Below are positions 53,158 to 62,026 of a DNA stretch of 64,000 nt, one piece after another (the first letter of the stretch is position 1; each line of letters starts with the position of its first letter). The DNA comes from Acidovorax kalamii (GTDB lineage: Bacteria; Pseudomonadota; Gammaproteobacteria; Burkholderiales; Burkholderiaceae_C). The notes under the pieces are model-generated. The model did not search any database. It was given only the letters and a program-made list of their open reading frames with translations, and was not told the origin of the DNA. The DNA lies in the NCBI RefSeq assembly GCF_002245625.1, contig NZ_NOIG01000004.1, positions 248,001 through 312,000 on the forward strand, given 5' to 3'. The position numbers and the translations under genes are program-made.

Positions 53158-53868
53158 TCACCACTGCGCGCCAAAGGCTTGGCGCAGTTCTTCGATCTGG
53201 GGCTCGGTCAGCGGTGTGGGGCGGGGCTGGCACAGCATCCACAGGCGTGCGGTTTCTTCCAGTTCCTCCAGCACGGCCATGGCGGCGGCGGGGGTGTCGT
53301 GCCACACATTGGGCCCGAGGCGCGCCAGCATCACGGCACGCACAGGACTGCCCTGTGCTGCATAGCGGGTGATGGTTTGCGCCACCAGCGTTGCCGCTGC
53401 GGCGTCACCGGGGCGGTGGTAGGGGATGTGCGGCACGCGGCCCACCTTCATGACGAAGTAGGGCGTGATGGGCGGCAGCAATGGCGCATCGGGCGCCAGC
53501 TGGCCGCCTGCAGCCGTGTCGGCTTGCAGCGAGCAGGCCACCAGGTGTGTGCTGTGCGTGTGGATCACGCAGCGGGCCGGTGCGGCTGTCGATGCCGATG
53601 CCTCGTAAATCTGCCGGTGCAGCGTTATGGTCTTGCTGGCCCGGTCGCCCGCCACCTGCTGGCCTTGGGCGTCCAGGCGCGCCAGCCGCTCGGGCTGCAG
53701 GGTGCCCAGGCAGGCGTCGGTGGGGGTGATGAGGTAGCCATCGGCCAGGCGCACGCTGATGTTGCCTGCGGTGGCGTGCACATAGCCCCGCTCAAACAGG
53801 CTGCGGCCCACGTGGCAGATCTCGTCGCGGGCCTGGCTCTCGTCCATGAAGGCGGGGGTAGCGGTCAT
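53158..53868 (-). CDS. otnC: 3-oxo-tetronate 4-phosphate decarboxylase (class II aldolase fold)
   Basis: 236 residues. Class II aldolase/adducin fold: VHATAGNISVRLADGYLITPTDACLG, the zinc pair in CVIHTHSTHLVA (HxH) and the later His in MLARLGPNVWHDT, where relatives usually have N/R-G-H. It decarboxylates 3-oxo-tetronate 4-phosphate to dihydroxyacetone phosphate. ATG overlaps the otnK stop by 4 bases. Confidence 0.93.
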   Translation of the reverse strand: MTATPAFMDESQARDEICHVGRSLFERGYVHATAGNISVRLADGYLITPTDACLGTLQPERLARLDAQGQQVAGDRASKTITLHRQIYEASASTAAPARCVIHTHSTHLVACSLQADTAAGGQLAPDAPLLPPITPYFVMKVGRVPHIPYHRPGDAAAATLVAQTITRYAAQGSPVRAVMLARLGPNVWHDTPAAAMAVLEELEETARLWMLCQPRPTPLTEPQIEELRQAFGAQW

Positions 53869-55142
53869 GCCAACAATTGTGCAAAAGCCTTGGTGAAAAA
53901 GTCGGTGCTGCCAAAGTTGCCCGACTTCAGCGTGATGTGCAGCCCGTCCTTGGCATCAGGGGCCACGGCATGGCACCACGGCACGCCGGGGTCAATCTGC
54001 GCGCCAATGCGCATCTGCGTGATGCCCAGGGCCTGCACGCAGGCACCGGATGTTTCACCACCCGCTACGATGAGCTGGCGCACACCGCGCTGCACCAGGC
54101 CGCGTGCAATGGCGGCAATGGTGTCTTCCACCATGGCACCGGCTTTTTCAGAGCCCAGTTTGCCCTGAATGGCGCGCACGGCCGAGGGCTCGGCGGTGGA
54201 ATACACCAGCACCGGGCCTTGGCCGATGTGGCCTTCCGTCCAAGCCAGCGCTTCGGCGGCCACGTCCACGCCCGCGGCGATGCGCAGCGGGTCGATGGCG
54301 AGAGCAGGCTTGCCTGCCTTGATGAAATCCATCACCTGCTGGTTAGTGGCTACCGAGCAGCTGCCCGACACGATGGCCTGCAGCCCTTGTGCTGCGGGCA
54401 GGCGGGCCGCCTCGTTGCTGGGGGCCATGCCAAAGTTGCCCGGCAGGCCAATCGCCACGCCCGAGCCTGCGGTGACCAGCGGCATGCCCTTGAGGGCAGG
54501 GCCCAGGCGCAGCAGGTCGGCGTTCGACACAGCATCTACTACGGCCATGCGCACACCCTCGGCCTTGAGTTGGTCGATGCGTGCGCGGATGGCGGCCTCG
54601 CCCTGCGCGACCACGCTGTGGTCAATCAAACCTACGCGGCTGGGGGTTTGCGCTTGCAGCACGCGCACCAGGTTGGGGTCGGTCATGGGCGTGAGCGGGT
54701 GGTTCTGCATGCCGCTCTCGTTCAGCAGCACATCGCCCACAAACAGGTAGCCCTTGAACACGGTGCGCTTGTTGTCGGGGAACGCGGGCGTGGCGATGGT
54801 GAAGTCGGTGCCCAGGGCCTGCATCAGCGCATCGGTCACGGGGCCGATGTTGCCTTCGGCCGTGCTGTCAAAGGTGGAGCAGTATTTGAAGTAGATCTGC
54901 TCGGCGCCTTGCGCTTTCAGCCATTGCAGCGCCTCAAGCGACTGGGCGATCGCCTCGTCTTTGGGGATGGTGCGCGACTTGAGCGCGACCACGATGGCGT
55001 CTGCCTCGGCGTCGAGCGGTGCGGTGGGCACGCCCATGGCCTGCACCACGCGCATGCCTGCGCGCACGAGGTTGTTGGCCAGGTCGGTGGCGCCGGTGAA
55101 GTCGTCGGCAATGCAGCCCAGCAGTGCACGTGCGCGTGTCAT
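53865..55142 (-). CDS. otnK: 3-oxo-tetronate kinase (DUF1537/four-carbon acid sugar kinase)
   Basis: 425 residues. N-terminal substrate domain: LLGCIADDFTGATDLANNLVRAGMRVVQAMG, YFKYCSTFDSTAEGNIGPVTDAL. C-terminal ATP domain: IVAGGETSGACVQALGI and the final GNFG. Phosphorylates 3-oxo-tetronate at O4. Coupled by 4-base overlaps to both ltnD (upstream) and otnC (downstream). Confidence 0.96.
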   Translation of the reverse strand: MTRARALLGCIADDFTGATDLANNLVRAGMRVVQAMGVPTAPLDAEADAIVVALKSRTIPKDEAIAQSLEALQWLKAQGAEQIYFKYCSTFDSTAEGNIGPVTDALMQALGTDFTIATPAFPDNKRTVFKGYLFVGDVLLNESGMQNHPLTPMTDPNLVRVLQAQTPSRVGLIDHSVVAQGEAAIRARIDQLKAEGVRMAVVDAVSNADLLRLGPALKGMPLVTAGSGVAIGLPGNFGMAPSNEAARLPAAQGLQAIVSGSCSVATNQQVMDFIKAGKPALAIDPLRIAAGVDVAAEALAWTEGHIGQGPVLVYSTAEPSAVRAIQGKLGSEKAGAMVEDTIAAIARGLVQRGVRQLIVAGGETSGACVQALGITQMRIGAQIDPGVPWCHAVAPDAKDGLHITLKSGNFGSTDFFTKAFAQLLA

Positions 55143-56050
55143 GCCTTGTCCTTCCCTTCGGGCAGAGTGATGCCGGGGAAGATCTTGATCACAGCGCTGT
55201 CATCTTCCTTGGCAAAGCCTGCGGTGGATGCCTGCATGAACATCTGGTGTGCCGTGGCCGCCAGCGGCAGGGGGAATTTGCTGGCGCGCGCGGTGTCCAG
55301 CACGAGGCCCAGGTCCTTCACAAAAATATCGACGGCCGACAGCGGCGTGTAGTCGCCCGCCAGCACATGGGCCATGCGGTTTTCAAACATCCAGCTGTTG
55401 CCTGCGCTGTTCGTGATCACTTCATACAAGGCGCTGGCCTCCACGCCTTCGCGCAGGCCCAGGGCCATGGCTTCGGCGGCCACGGCAATGTGCACACCGG
55501 CCAGCAGCTGGTTGATGATCTTGACCTTGCTGCCCGCGCCCGCCTTGTCGCCCAGGCGGTACACCTTGCCTGCCATGCCGTCGAGCACGGCTCCCGCAGT
55601 GGCATAGGCCTCGGGCTTGGCCGAGGTCATCATGGTCATCTGGCCCGATGCGGCCTTGGCGGCGCCGCCGGAGATGGGCGCGTCCACATAGTGCAGGCCC
55701 AGGGCATTGAGACGCGCTTCCAGCGCCACGGACCAGTTGGGGTCCACCGTGGAGCACATTACGAAGGTGCTGCCGGGGCGCATGGTGCTGGCGGCGCCAC
55801 CCTTGCCGTCGTCGCCAAACAGCACGCTCTCGGTCTGCGCGGCGTTGACCACCACCGACACCACTACATCACTCACCGCCGCCAGTGCAGCGGTGGTGGC
55901 GTGGGCCGTGCCGCCGTCTGCCACAAAGGCATCGGCCACGCCGGGGCGCACGTCGCACACGTGGATGGTGAAACCGTTGTTGCGCAGGGTCTTGGCAATG
56001 CCGGCGCCCATGGCGCCCAGGCCGATGATGCCGACGGTGGGTTTTGTCAT
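55139..56050 (-). CDS. ltnD: L-threonate 2-dehydrogenase-like (3-hydroxyisobutyrate dehydrogenase family)
   Basis: 303 residues. NAD-binding Rossmann motif VGIIGLGAMGAGIAKTL, substrate motif DAPISGGAAKAASGQMTMM, and catalytic lysine region GDKAGAGSKVKIINQLLAGVH. Oxidises L-threonate or a related C4 acid sugar to 2-oxo-tetronate, feeding OtnI, OtnK and OtnC. Second gene of the operon after the GntP permease. Confidence 0.95.
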   Translation of the reverse strand: MTKPTVGIIGLGAMGAGIAKTLRNNGFTIHVCDVRPGVADAFVADGGTAHATTAALAAVSDVVVSVVVNAAQTESVLFGDDGKGGAASTMRPGSTFVMCSTVDPNWSVALEARLNALGLHYVDAPISGGAAKAASGQMTMMTSAKPEAYATAGAVLDGMAGKVYRLGDKAGAGSKVKIINQLLAGVHIAVAAEAMALGLREGVEASALYEVITNSAGNSWMFENRMAHVLAGDYTPLSAVDIFVKDLGLVLDTARASKFPLPLAATAHQMFMQASTAGFAKEDDSAVIKIFPGITLPEGKDKA

Positions 56051-56085
56051 GTTGTCAGTCCTTCAAAGAAATTCAAATAGGGCGC

Positions 56086-57453
56086 TTAGGCGACCAGAAC
56101 CCAGAGCAAAGCGGTCATCGCAAAACCTGCGATGCCCAGCACGGTGGTCAGCACGGTCCAGGTGCGCAGGCCATCGCCCACGCTCAGGCCCAGGTAGCGG
56201 GTCACGATCCAGAAGCCCGAATCGTTGACGTGCGACAGGCCCAGGCTGCCAAAGCCAATGGCAACCGTGAGCAGCGCCACTTGCAAGGGGGAATACCCGC
56301 CACCGGCCATTGCATCGGCCAGCAGGCCGCAGGTGGTGATGATGGCCACGGTGGCCGAACCCTGGGCGGCACGCAGCGCCAGCGAGATGATGAACGCCAG
56401 CAGGATGAGCGGCAGATGAGTAGCGGTGAGGCTTTGCGACAGCGCCGTGCCGATGCCGCTGGCGGTGAGCACCTTGGCAAACACGCCGCCTGCGCCTGTC
56501 ACCAGGATCACGGTGGCGGCAGGGGGCAGGGCGGATTCCATGATGGCGTTGGTGCGTTCACGGTTCCAGCCCTGGTTGCGGCCCAGCAGAAACATGGCCA
56601 GGCCCACGGCCACCATCAGCGCAAAGATGGGCGAGCCGATGAAGCCCAGCACGTTGCGCAGGCTGTCGCCCTTGGGCAGCAGGGTGGCGCCGGTGGTGCC
56701 TGCCATGATGAGGGCCAGTGGGATCAGGATGAGCGCCATGATTGTGCCCACGCCCGGTGCGCTGCGGGCCTTGGACGCGGTGCTGTCTTCGCTGTTGCCA
56801 AAGGCCGCAAACTGCTCTGCCGTGGTGGGCAGCAGGGGGTAGCCCTTGCGGTTGAGCCACCCCGACACGACCTGGGACAGCGCCGCCAGCGGGATGCAGA
56901 TGGCCAGGCCTATGATGGTGATCCAGCCAATGTCGCCCTTGACGATGGCCGCCCCTCCGACGATGCCGGGGTGCGGCGGCACCACCACGTGGGCGGCCAG
57001 CATGATGCCCGCCACGGGCAGGCCGAACTTGATCGGGTTGACACCCGCCGCCTTGCAAAAGCCGTAGACGATGGGCACCAGGATGATGAAGCCCACGTCA
57101 AAAAACACCGGGATGGCCAGAACCAGCGCTGCGGCCGTGAGGGCCATGGGCACCCGTGTGGGCCCCAGCAACTGCGTGAAGCGGTCGGCCAGGCTGGCCG
57201 CACCGCCCGACACCTCGATCATCCGCCCCAGCATCGAGCCCAGGGCCACCAGGATGGCCACCGAACCCAGCGTGCCGCCCATGCCCGCAATCAGCGTGCT
57301 GATGATGTCGCCAATGGGCATGCCGGTGGCAAACGCCACCAGAAAGCTCACCAGCATCATCGCCACGAAAGCGTGGACCTGCCAGCGGATGATGAGCAAC
57401 AGGAGCAGGGCAATGCTGCCGGCGCCGATGCCGAGAAGTGCGAGGGTGGACAT
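56086..57453 (-). CDS. GntP-family permease (threonate/tetronate uptake)
   Basis: 455 residues, about 12-14 transmembrane helices. GntP features: IISTLIAGMGGTLGSVAILVALGSMLGRMIEVSGGA, VGFIILVPIVYGFCKAAGV and AIITTCGLLADAMAGGGYSPLQVALLTVAIGFGSLGLSHVNDSGFWI. A proton symporter for gluconate-like acids; here the downstream genes indicate a four-carbon acid sugar. First gene of the otn operon. Confidence 0.94.
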   Translation of the reverse strand: MSTLALLGIGAGSIALLLLLIIRWQVHAFVAMMLVSFLVAFATGMPIGDIISTLIAGMGGTLGSVAILVALGSMLGRMIEVSGGAASLADRFTQLLGPTRVPMALTAAALVLAIPVFFDVGFIILVPIVYGFCKAAGVNPIKFGLPVAGIMLAAHVVVPPHPGIVGGAAIVKGDIGWITIIGLAICIPLAALSQVVSGWLNRKGYPLLPTTAEQFAAFGNSEDSTASKARSAPGVGTIMALILIPLALIMAGTTGATLLPKGDSLRNVLGFIGSPIFALMVAVGLAMFLLGRNQGWNRERTNAIMESALPPAATVILVTGAGGVFAKVLTASGIGTALSQSLTATHLPLILLAFIISLALRAAQGSATVAIITTCGLLADAMAGGGYSPLQVALLTVAIGFGSLGLSHVNDSGFWIVTRYLGLSVGDGLRTWTVLTTVLGIAGFAMTALLWVLVA

Positions 57454-57784
57454 GAACGGGGTATCTCCGGGATGGAAGGGGACAGGCCCAGGCAGCCCAA
57501 AAAAGCAGGCCCTGGGACGGCCTGGTTTTGGTGCCTGGTTGCACCTTGGTTGGTGTGTTTATATGGTTATCATACAAATTATTGCGCACCATTTTGGTTC
57601 GGGTTAACCCGCATGCACGGACTAGAGCGGCGGCTTGGGCGGCGCTATTTGAAGGTTTTTTGGTCCTCTGCGCGCAACTGGTAAGCGATGTAAGCTATCA
57701 ATTTAATAGCTTTTGCGGGGAAAAGCATCGTCTGATCCGCCTGCGCAACGGCCGTGTGCTGCGGGAGCCGGGTCTCCGCCGGGT
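57454..57784. other. Regulatory gap between the GntP and GntR genes
   Basis: 331 bases without a gene. An AT-rich promoter region for the otn operon includes the imperfect dyad ATGGTTATCATACAA at 57563-57577, a candidate GntR (FadR-type) site. A hairpin AGCTAT-CAATTTA-ATAGCT followed by TTT (57692-57713) belongs to the ATAGCT repeat family. Confidence 0.5.
57563..57577. promoter_or_regulatory. Candidate GntR operator upstream of the otn operon
   Basis: ATGGTTATCATACAA, about 110 bases before the permease start; the only AT-rich dyad in the gap with GntR-like GT..AC spacing. Confidence 0.4.
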
Positions 57785-58579
57785 TCAGAACACCAGCGGC
57801 GCGGATGCCGCCACCAGCGGCTGGGCCAGTCGCGCGCCGTCCTGCGCCCAGAAGGTGAGGTCGGCCTGCTCGATGCGGACCAGTGCGTTCTTCATGTGCT
57901 GCGCGGCGGCGGCGCGCGCGGCCACCGGGTCGCCCGCCTCGATGGCGCGCACGATCTGCGTGTGTTCGTGGGTCACGGCGTCGGCAAAGTCCTCGCGCCG
58001 CGCTTCGTTGGCGCGGGTCACGAGGGTCGCGCCTTTCAGGAACTGGGCGAGGTAGTCCAGCGTGCTGATCATGAACGGGTTGCCCGCTGCCTGCGCAATG
58101 GCGCGGTGGAACAGCACGTCTTCCTCCACCCCGTCGCGGCCCGCGCGCACGGCATCGGCAATGCGCTGCATGGCGGCGCGGATGGCGACAATGTCTTCAT
58201 CGGTGCGGCGCAGGGCTGCCAGCTCGGCCACCTCAGCTTCGAGCGCTCGGCGCACTTCCACAATCTGCATCACCGCCTCGCGAGATGCCGCAAGGGGCAC
58301 ATCAAACTGCAGCGGTTCGATGCCCGGCGCCAGCACATACACGCCGCTGCCCTGCCGTGAGTCCACCAGCCCCAGCGACTTGAGGCGCGAGATCGCCTCG
58401 CGCACCACTGTGCGGCTGACCTGAAACTGCTGCGCCAGCACGGCCTCGGTAGGCAGCTTCTGCGCAGCCTGGATGCGGCCCGCGCGGATCTCTGCCTCCA
58501 GCGCGCTGGCCACCTGGTCGGAGAGCTTGGCGCTGGGTTTGACGGCGGAGAACGGCGAAGACATGGGTGGGGCGGGCAT
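57785..58579 (-). CDS. GntR-family regulator, FadR subfamily
   Basis: 264 residues from ATG 58579; ATG 58564 (MSSPFSAVKPS) is an alternative. Winged helix: KLSDQVASALEAEIRAGRIQAAQKLPTEAVLAQQFQVSRTVVREAISRLKSLGLVDSRQGSGVYVL. The FCD ligand domain has metal-type residues: VRRALEAEVAELAAL, EDVLFHRAIAQAAGNP (D/H) and later HEHTQIVRAIEAGDPVAARAAAAQHMKNA (two His). It lies directly upstream of the otn operon on the same strand and probably represses it. Confidence 0.93.
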   Translation of the reverse strand: MPAPPMSSPFSAVKPSAKLSDQVASALEAEIRAGRIQAAQKLPTEAVLAQQFQVSRTVVREAISRLKSLGLVDSRQGSGVYVLAPGIEPLQFDVPLAASREAVMQIVEVRRALEAEVAELAALRRTDEDIVAIRAAMQRIADAVRAGRDGVEEDVLFHRAIAQAAGNPFMISTLDYLAQFLKGATLVTRANEARREDFADAVTHEHTQIVRAIEAGDPVAARAAAAQHMKNALVRIEQADLTFWAQDGARLAQPLVAASAPLVF

Positions 58580-58674
58580 TGGGGGCGTGAAGTCGGTGCC
58601 GGGTGATGCTGGCAGGCCGGGGCGCAGTTGACTTTACCCGAAGGGCACTACGCCGGAATCGTTTGTTTGCCGCG

Positions 58675-59718
58675 CTACTTGGGCGCCTGACAGGAGTCGT
58701 CCAGCTTGGCCAGGCCCGCCAGCTTCTGCAGCCGGCTGCGGTTGTCCAGGCAGGCTTGGTACTGCGCCTCGGCCGCTTTCTGCTGGGCCTGCGCCGCCGC
58801 CTTGGCGCGGTCGGCCTGCAGCTGGGTCACACGTTCTCGGATCTGCGGCATCACAGCCAGCGCGGCCTTTTCGCCTTCCACGATGGCATTGGCGCGCTGG
58901 CTGAAGTCGGCGGCACCAATGTCCAATACCTGCGGGCGGACGATCACATCGGCCCGCGCCAGCTCGGCCTGTCCCAGCTTCTGGCCCATGATGGCAATCG
59001 ACTGGTTGAGCGCACCCAGCATGTTGCCGGGCGTCTGGCCCCGGGCCTTGTTGGAGATGTCCACGGCAATCACGATGTCCGCGCCCAGTTGGCGTGCGGC
59101 ATCCACCGGCACGGGGCTCACGATGCCGCCATCCACAAAGTGGTATTTGCCGATGGTGACGGGCTGGAACACGCCCGGCACGCTGCTCGATGCGCGCACG
59201 GCCTGGCCGGTGTTGCCGCGTGCAAACACGGTGCGCTCGCCGTCTTCCAGCCGCGTGGCGACGACGACAAAGGGCTTGGCCATCTGCTCCAGCGGTTTGC
59301 GGCGCACCTGCTCGTTCACATAGTCTTCCAGCTTCTGCCCCAGCACCAGGCCGCCGGACGAGAGCTGCAGATCGCGGATCTTGGCTTCGTCCAGCGCCAC
59401 GGCCTTTTCCTGCATCTCGAACGCGTTCATGCCGCTGGCATACAGCGCGCCCACCACGCTGCCCGCGCTGGTGCCGGAGACAACCGCGGGGGCGAAGCCG
59501 TTGGCCTCCAGCATCTTGATCACGCCGATGTGGGCAAAGCCCTTGGCCGCACCCCCGCCCAGGGCGATGCCGATGCGGATGGGGGGCGTGGTGGACGGGT
59601 TCGTTGCAACCAGTGTGGCGTCGCCCGCCGCTGGCTGGGTCGGTGCCGTGCCGCCGCATGCGGCCAGACCTGCTGCGGCCCCAAGGGCCAGTAGGCGCAA
59701 AAGATGGGTCAAGCGCAT
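58675..59718 (-). CDS. Patatin-like phospholipase, lipoprotein
   Basis: 347 residues. Lipobox LAAC at residues 17-20 predicts a lipid-anchored envelope protein. The Ser-Asp dyad is intact: oxyanion motif GGGAAKGFAHIG, nucleophile GTSAGSVVG and DGGIVSPVP. The C-terminal 70 residues form an Ala/Gln-rich coiled coil. RssA-like acyl hydrolase. It has no metabolic link to its neighbours that I can see. Confidence 0.93.
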   Translation of the reverse strand: MRLTHLLRLLALGAAAGLAACGGTAPTQPAAGDATLVATNPSTTPPIRIGIALGGGAAKGFAHIGVIKMLEANGFAPAVVSGTSAGSVVGALYASGMNAFEMQEKAVALDEAKIRDLQLSSGGLVLGQKLEDYVNEQVRRKPLEQMAKPFVVVATRLEDGERTVFARGNTGQAVRASSSVPGVFQPVTIGKYHFVDGGIVSPVPVDAARQLGADIVIAVDISNKARGQTPGNMLGALNQSIAIMGQKLGQAELARADVIVRPQVLDIGAADFSQRANAIVEGEKAALAVMPQIRERVTQLQADRAKAAAQAQQKAAEAQYQACLDNRSRLQKLAGLAKLDDSCQAPK

Positions 59719-59799
59719 GCGGTGTGATCCTGCTGTCGTCCAAACGGGGCGGGCAGTATAGCGGCAGGGTGCCGGGGCACCCGTTGATGGTGTCTTTTG

Positions 59800-59845
59800 C
59801 TACTGAAAGAGGAGCTGCTTGCACTTGATATACAAGCGCTAGAGC
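59800..59845. repeat. ATAGCT/AGCTGCTTG-type intergenic repeat
   Basis: GAGCTGCTTGCACTTGATAT then ACAAGCGCTAG: the classic two-block form of the short repeat, in the gap between the deaminase stop and patatin gene. Confidence 0.6.
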
Positions 59846-59848
59846 CCA

Positions 59849-60337
59849 CTACCGCCAGAAGTCGCGGTGCAGGGCCGTGATCTCGTCCTGCAGCGCAGGC
59901 ACCGGGCCCAGCACCTCGGTGGGGCGCTGGCCGCTGGCAAACACCGTGCGGCAAGGCAGGGCCAGTGTGGGGTTGTCGGGGTGGTCGCCCGTCAGGGCGA
60001 GCAGGGCGGTTTCCTCGGCGCCATACAGCACACGGCCAATGCCCGCCCAGTAGATGGTGCCAGCGCACATGGCGCAGGGCTCGAAGGTGGTGACCAGCGT
60101 GCACTGGGCCAGGTAGGCGCCGGGGTAGTTGGCCGCCGCCGTGCGGGCCAGCGTGCTCTCGGCGTGGTTCACGGTATCGATGTTGCCCTGCTCGGCCAGG
60201 ACGGTCTCGCCATCGGGCGCAACCAGCAGCGCGCCGAAGGGGTGGCGGCCCATGTCCTTGGCGCGTTGGGCCACGGCGTTGGCGCGGCGCAGCAGTGTGG
60301 CTGCCTGGGCTTCGCTCAACGCCGTCGGGTTATTCAC
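59849..60337 (-). CDS. Nucleoside/guanine-deaminase-like (CDA-fold) protein, second copy
   Basis: 162 residues from GTG 60337, overlapping the ABC permease stop by 8 bases. Zinc motifs: NIDTVNHAESTLART (HAE) and VTTFEPCAMCAGTIYWAGIGRVLYG (PCxxC). Related in layout to the protein at 50331 but clearly diverged. Placement at the end of an NMT1-type ABC operon suggests that it deaminates the imported base or nucleoside. Confidence 0.92.
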   Translation of the reverse strand: MNNPTALSEAQAATLLRRANAVAQRAKDMGRHPFGALLVAPDGETVLAEQGNIDTVNHAESTLARTAAANYPGAYLAQCTLVTTFEPCAMCAGTIYWAGIGRVLYGAEETALLALTGDHPDNPTLALPCRTVFASGQRPTEVLGPVPALQDEITALHRDFWR

Positions 60338-61097
60338 CTTGAGAACCCCGGTGCGCCCAGCCCGTGGTGCGTTTTTCGATCCAGCTGAACAGCTCGTACA
60401 TCACCATGGCCATGGCGCCCACCACCATCAGGCCCGCAAACGCCAGGCCCATCTGCATCGATGAGCCCGCGCTGATCAGCAGGTAGCCGATGCCTTCGTT
60501 CGCAGCGGTCATCTCCGACACGGTGGTGCCCACAAAGGCCAGCGTGATGGCCACCTTGAGCGAGCCGTAGAAGTACGGCATGGAGCGGGGCAGGCCTACC
60601 TTGGTCAGCACGTCCCAGCGCTTGGCGCCCAGCACGCGCAGCACGTCTTCCAGCTCGGGCTCCAGCGTGGCAAGGCCGGTGGCGATGTTGACCATGATGG
60701 GGAAGAAGCTGATGAGGAACGCCGTGAGGATGGCCGGGCCCACGCCGATGCCGAACCACACCACCAGGATGGGCACAAAGGCGGCCTTGGGCAGTGCGTT
60801 GAAGGCCGTCATCAGCGGGTACACGGCGGCATAGGCGATGCGCGAGCTGCCGATCACAAAGCCCAGCAGCACACCCACCACGATGGCGATGCCGAAGCCC
60901 GCCATGGTGACCCAGAAGGTGCGCCAGGCATGGCCTGCGATGACGCCGCTGAACTCCACCAGCTGCACGCCGATGGCCCAGGGGCTGGGGAAGAGGTACT
61001 CGGGGATGCTGAAGGCCGAGCAGACGATTTGCCACAGCAGGATGGTGGCTACGAGCAAGATCCAGGGGGACCAGCGCTCCACGGTTTTCTTGTGCAT
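60330..61097 (-). CDS. ABC transporter permease (NitT/TauT), system 2
   Basis: 255 residues, six helices: WSPWILLVATILLWQIVCSAF, then the coupling loop region EDVLRVLGAKRWDVLTKVGLPRSMPYFYGSLKVAITLAFVGTTVSEMTAANEGIGYLLI. Lies 24 bases after the ATPase gene. Confidence 0.93.
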   Translation of the reverse strand: MHKKTVERWSPWILLVATILLWQIVCSAFSIPEYLFPSPWAIGVQLVEFSGVIAGHAWRTFWVTMAGFGIAIVVGVLLGFVIGSSRIAYAAVYPLMTAFNALPKAAFVPILVVWFGIGVGPAILTAFLISFFPIMVNIATGLATLEPELEDVLRVLGAKRWDVLTKVGLPRSMPYFYGSLKVAITLAFVGTTVSEMTAANEGIGYLLISAGSSMQMGLAFAGLMVVGAMAMVMYELFSWIEKRTTGWAHRGSQGE

Positions 61098-61121
61098 GGG
61101 GATGAGGCGCTTTCTTTGTTC

Positions 61122-61946
61122 TTATTGCTGGATGGGCGCGCCCGCTTTGCGCAGGGCACCGATGTGGCCGCGCAGCTCGTGCACGATGTCGGTGAACTCC
61201 TTGGTGTAGGTCACCTCCAGGTCGCGCGGGCGGGGCAGCTCGATCTCTTTGCGCACCACAAACCGGCCGGGGCTCTTGCTCATCACATACACCGTGTCGG
61301 CCAGGAAGACCGATTCGCGCAGGTCATGCGTGACCAGGATCACGTTGAACTGCTGCTCGGTCCACAGGTCGCGCAGGATGCACCACAGCTCCTCGCGGGT
61401 GAAGGCATCGAGTGCGCCGAAGGGCTCGTCGAGCAGCAGCATCTTGGGCTCGTGGATCAGCGCGCGGCAGATGCTGGCGCGCTGCTGCATGCCGCCCGAC
61501 AGCTGCCAGGGGAACTTGTCTTCATAGCCCGCGAGGCCCACCTTTTGCAGCAGCTTGCGGGCGCGTTCTTCGTACTCCTTGCGTTTTTGCTTGAAGTTAC
61601 TGCGGTAGGGCTCGACGATTTCGAGCGGCAGCAGCACGTTGTCTACCGTGGTGCGCCAGGGCAGCAGCGAAGGTGCCTGGAAGGCCATGCCCGACACCTT
61701 GAGTGGCCCGGTCACCGGCTGGCCGTCGATGAGGATCTTGCCCATCGAGGGCATCTTCAGGCCCGTGGCCAGCTTCATGAAGGTGGACTTGCCGCAGCCC
61801 GAAGGGCCAACGATGGCGATGAACTCGCCGCGCCGCACCTGCAGGTCGATGGCTTCGACCGCAAACTGGTTCTTCGCGCGCAGCTCGTCGTTGTAGGCGA
61901 GCCAGACGTCACGGAAGTCCACAAAATAGGAATCGGCAGCCTGCAT
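61122..61946 (-). CDS. ABC transporter ATP-binding protein, system 2
   Basis: 274 residues. Walker A IVGPSGCGKSTFMKLATG, Q-loop MAFQAPSLLPWRTTVDNV, signature LSGGMQQRASICRALI, Walker B LLLDEPFGALDAFTREEL and H-loop VTHDLRESVFLADTVYVM. NitT/TauT group, as in system 1. Separated from the binding-protein gene by an 80-base gap with a hairpin. Confidence 0.95.
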   Translation of the reverse strand: MQAADSYFVDFRDVWLAYNDELRAKNQFAVEAIDLQVRRGEFIAIVGPSGCGKSTFMKLATGLKMPSMGKILIDGQPVTGPLKVSGMAFQAPSLLPWRTTVDNVLLPLEIVEPYRSNFKQKRKEYEERARKLLQKVGLAGYEDKFPWQLSGGMQQRASICRALIHEPKMLLLDEPFGALDAFTREELWCILRDLWTEQQFNVILVTHDLRESVFLADTVYVMSKSPGRFVVRKEIELPRPRDLEVTYTKEFTDIVHELRGHIGALRKAGAPIQQ

Positions 61947-61977
61947 GGAAAGTAGTTCTATTTTTTGAATAAAGAAG

Positions 61978-62026
61978 GCTGCTTGCGCGCGTCCAGCATG
62001 CGCAAGCAGCTATCAAATTGATAGTT
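61978..62026. repeat. Hairpin repeat between the binding protein and ATPase genes
   Basis: GCTGCTTGCGC (61978-61988) / GCGCAAGCAGC (62000-62010), an 11-bp stem, followed by CTATCAA-ATTGATAG. Member of the AGCTGCTTG/ATAGCT repeat family; may stabilise or partly end the binding-protein mRNA. Confidence 0.65.
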
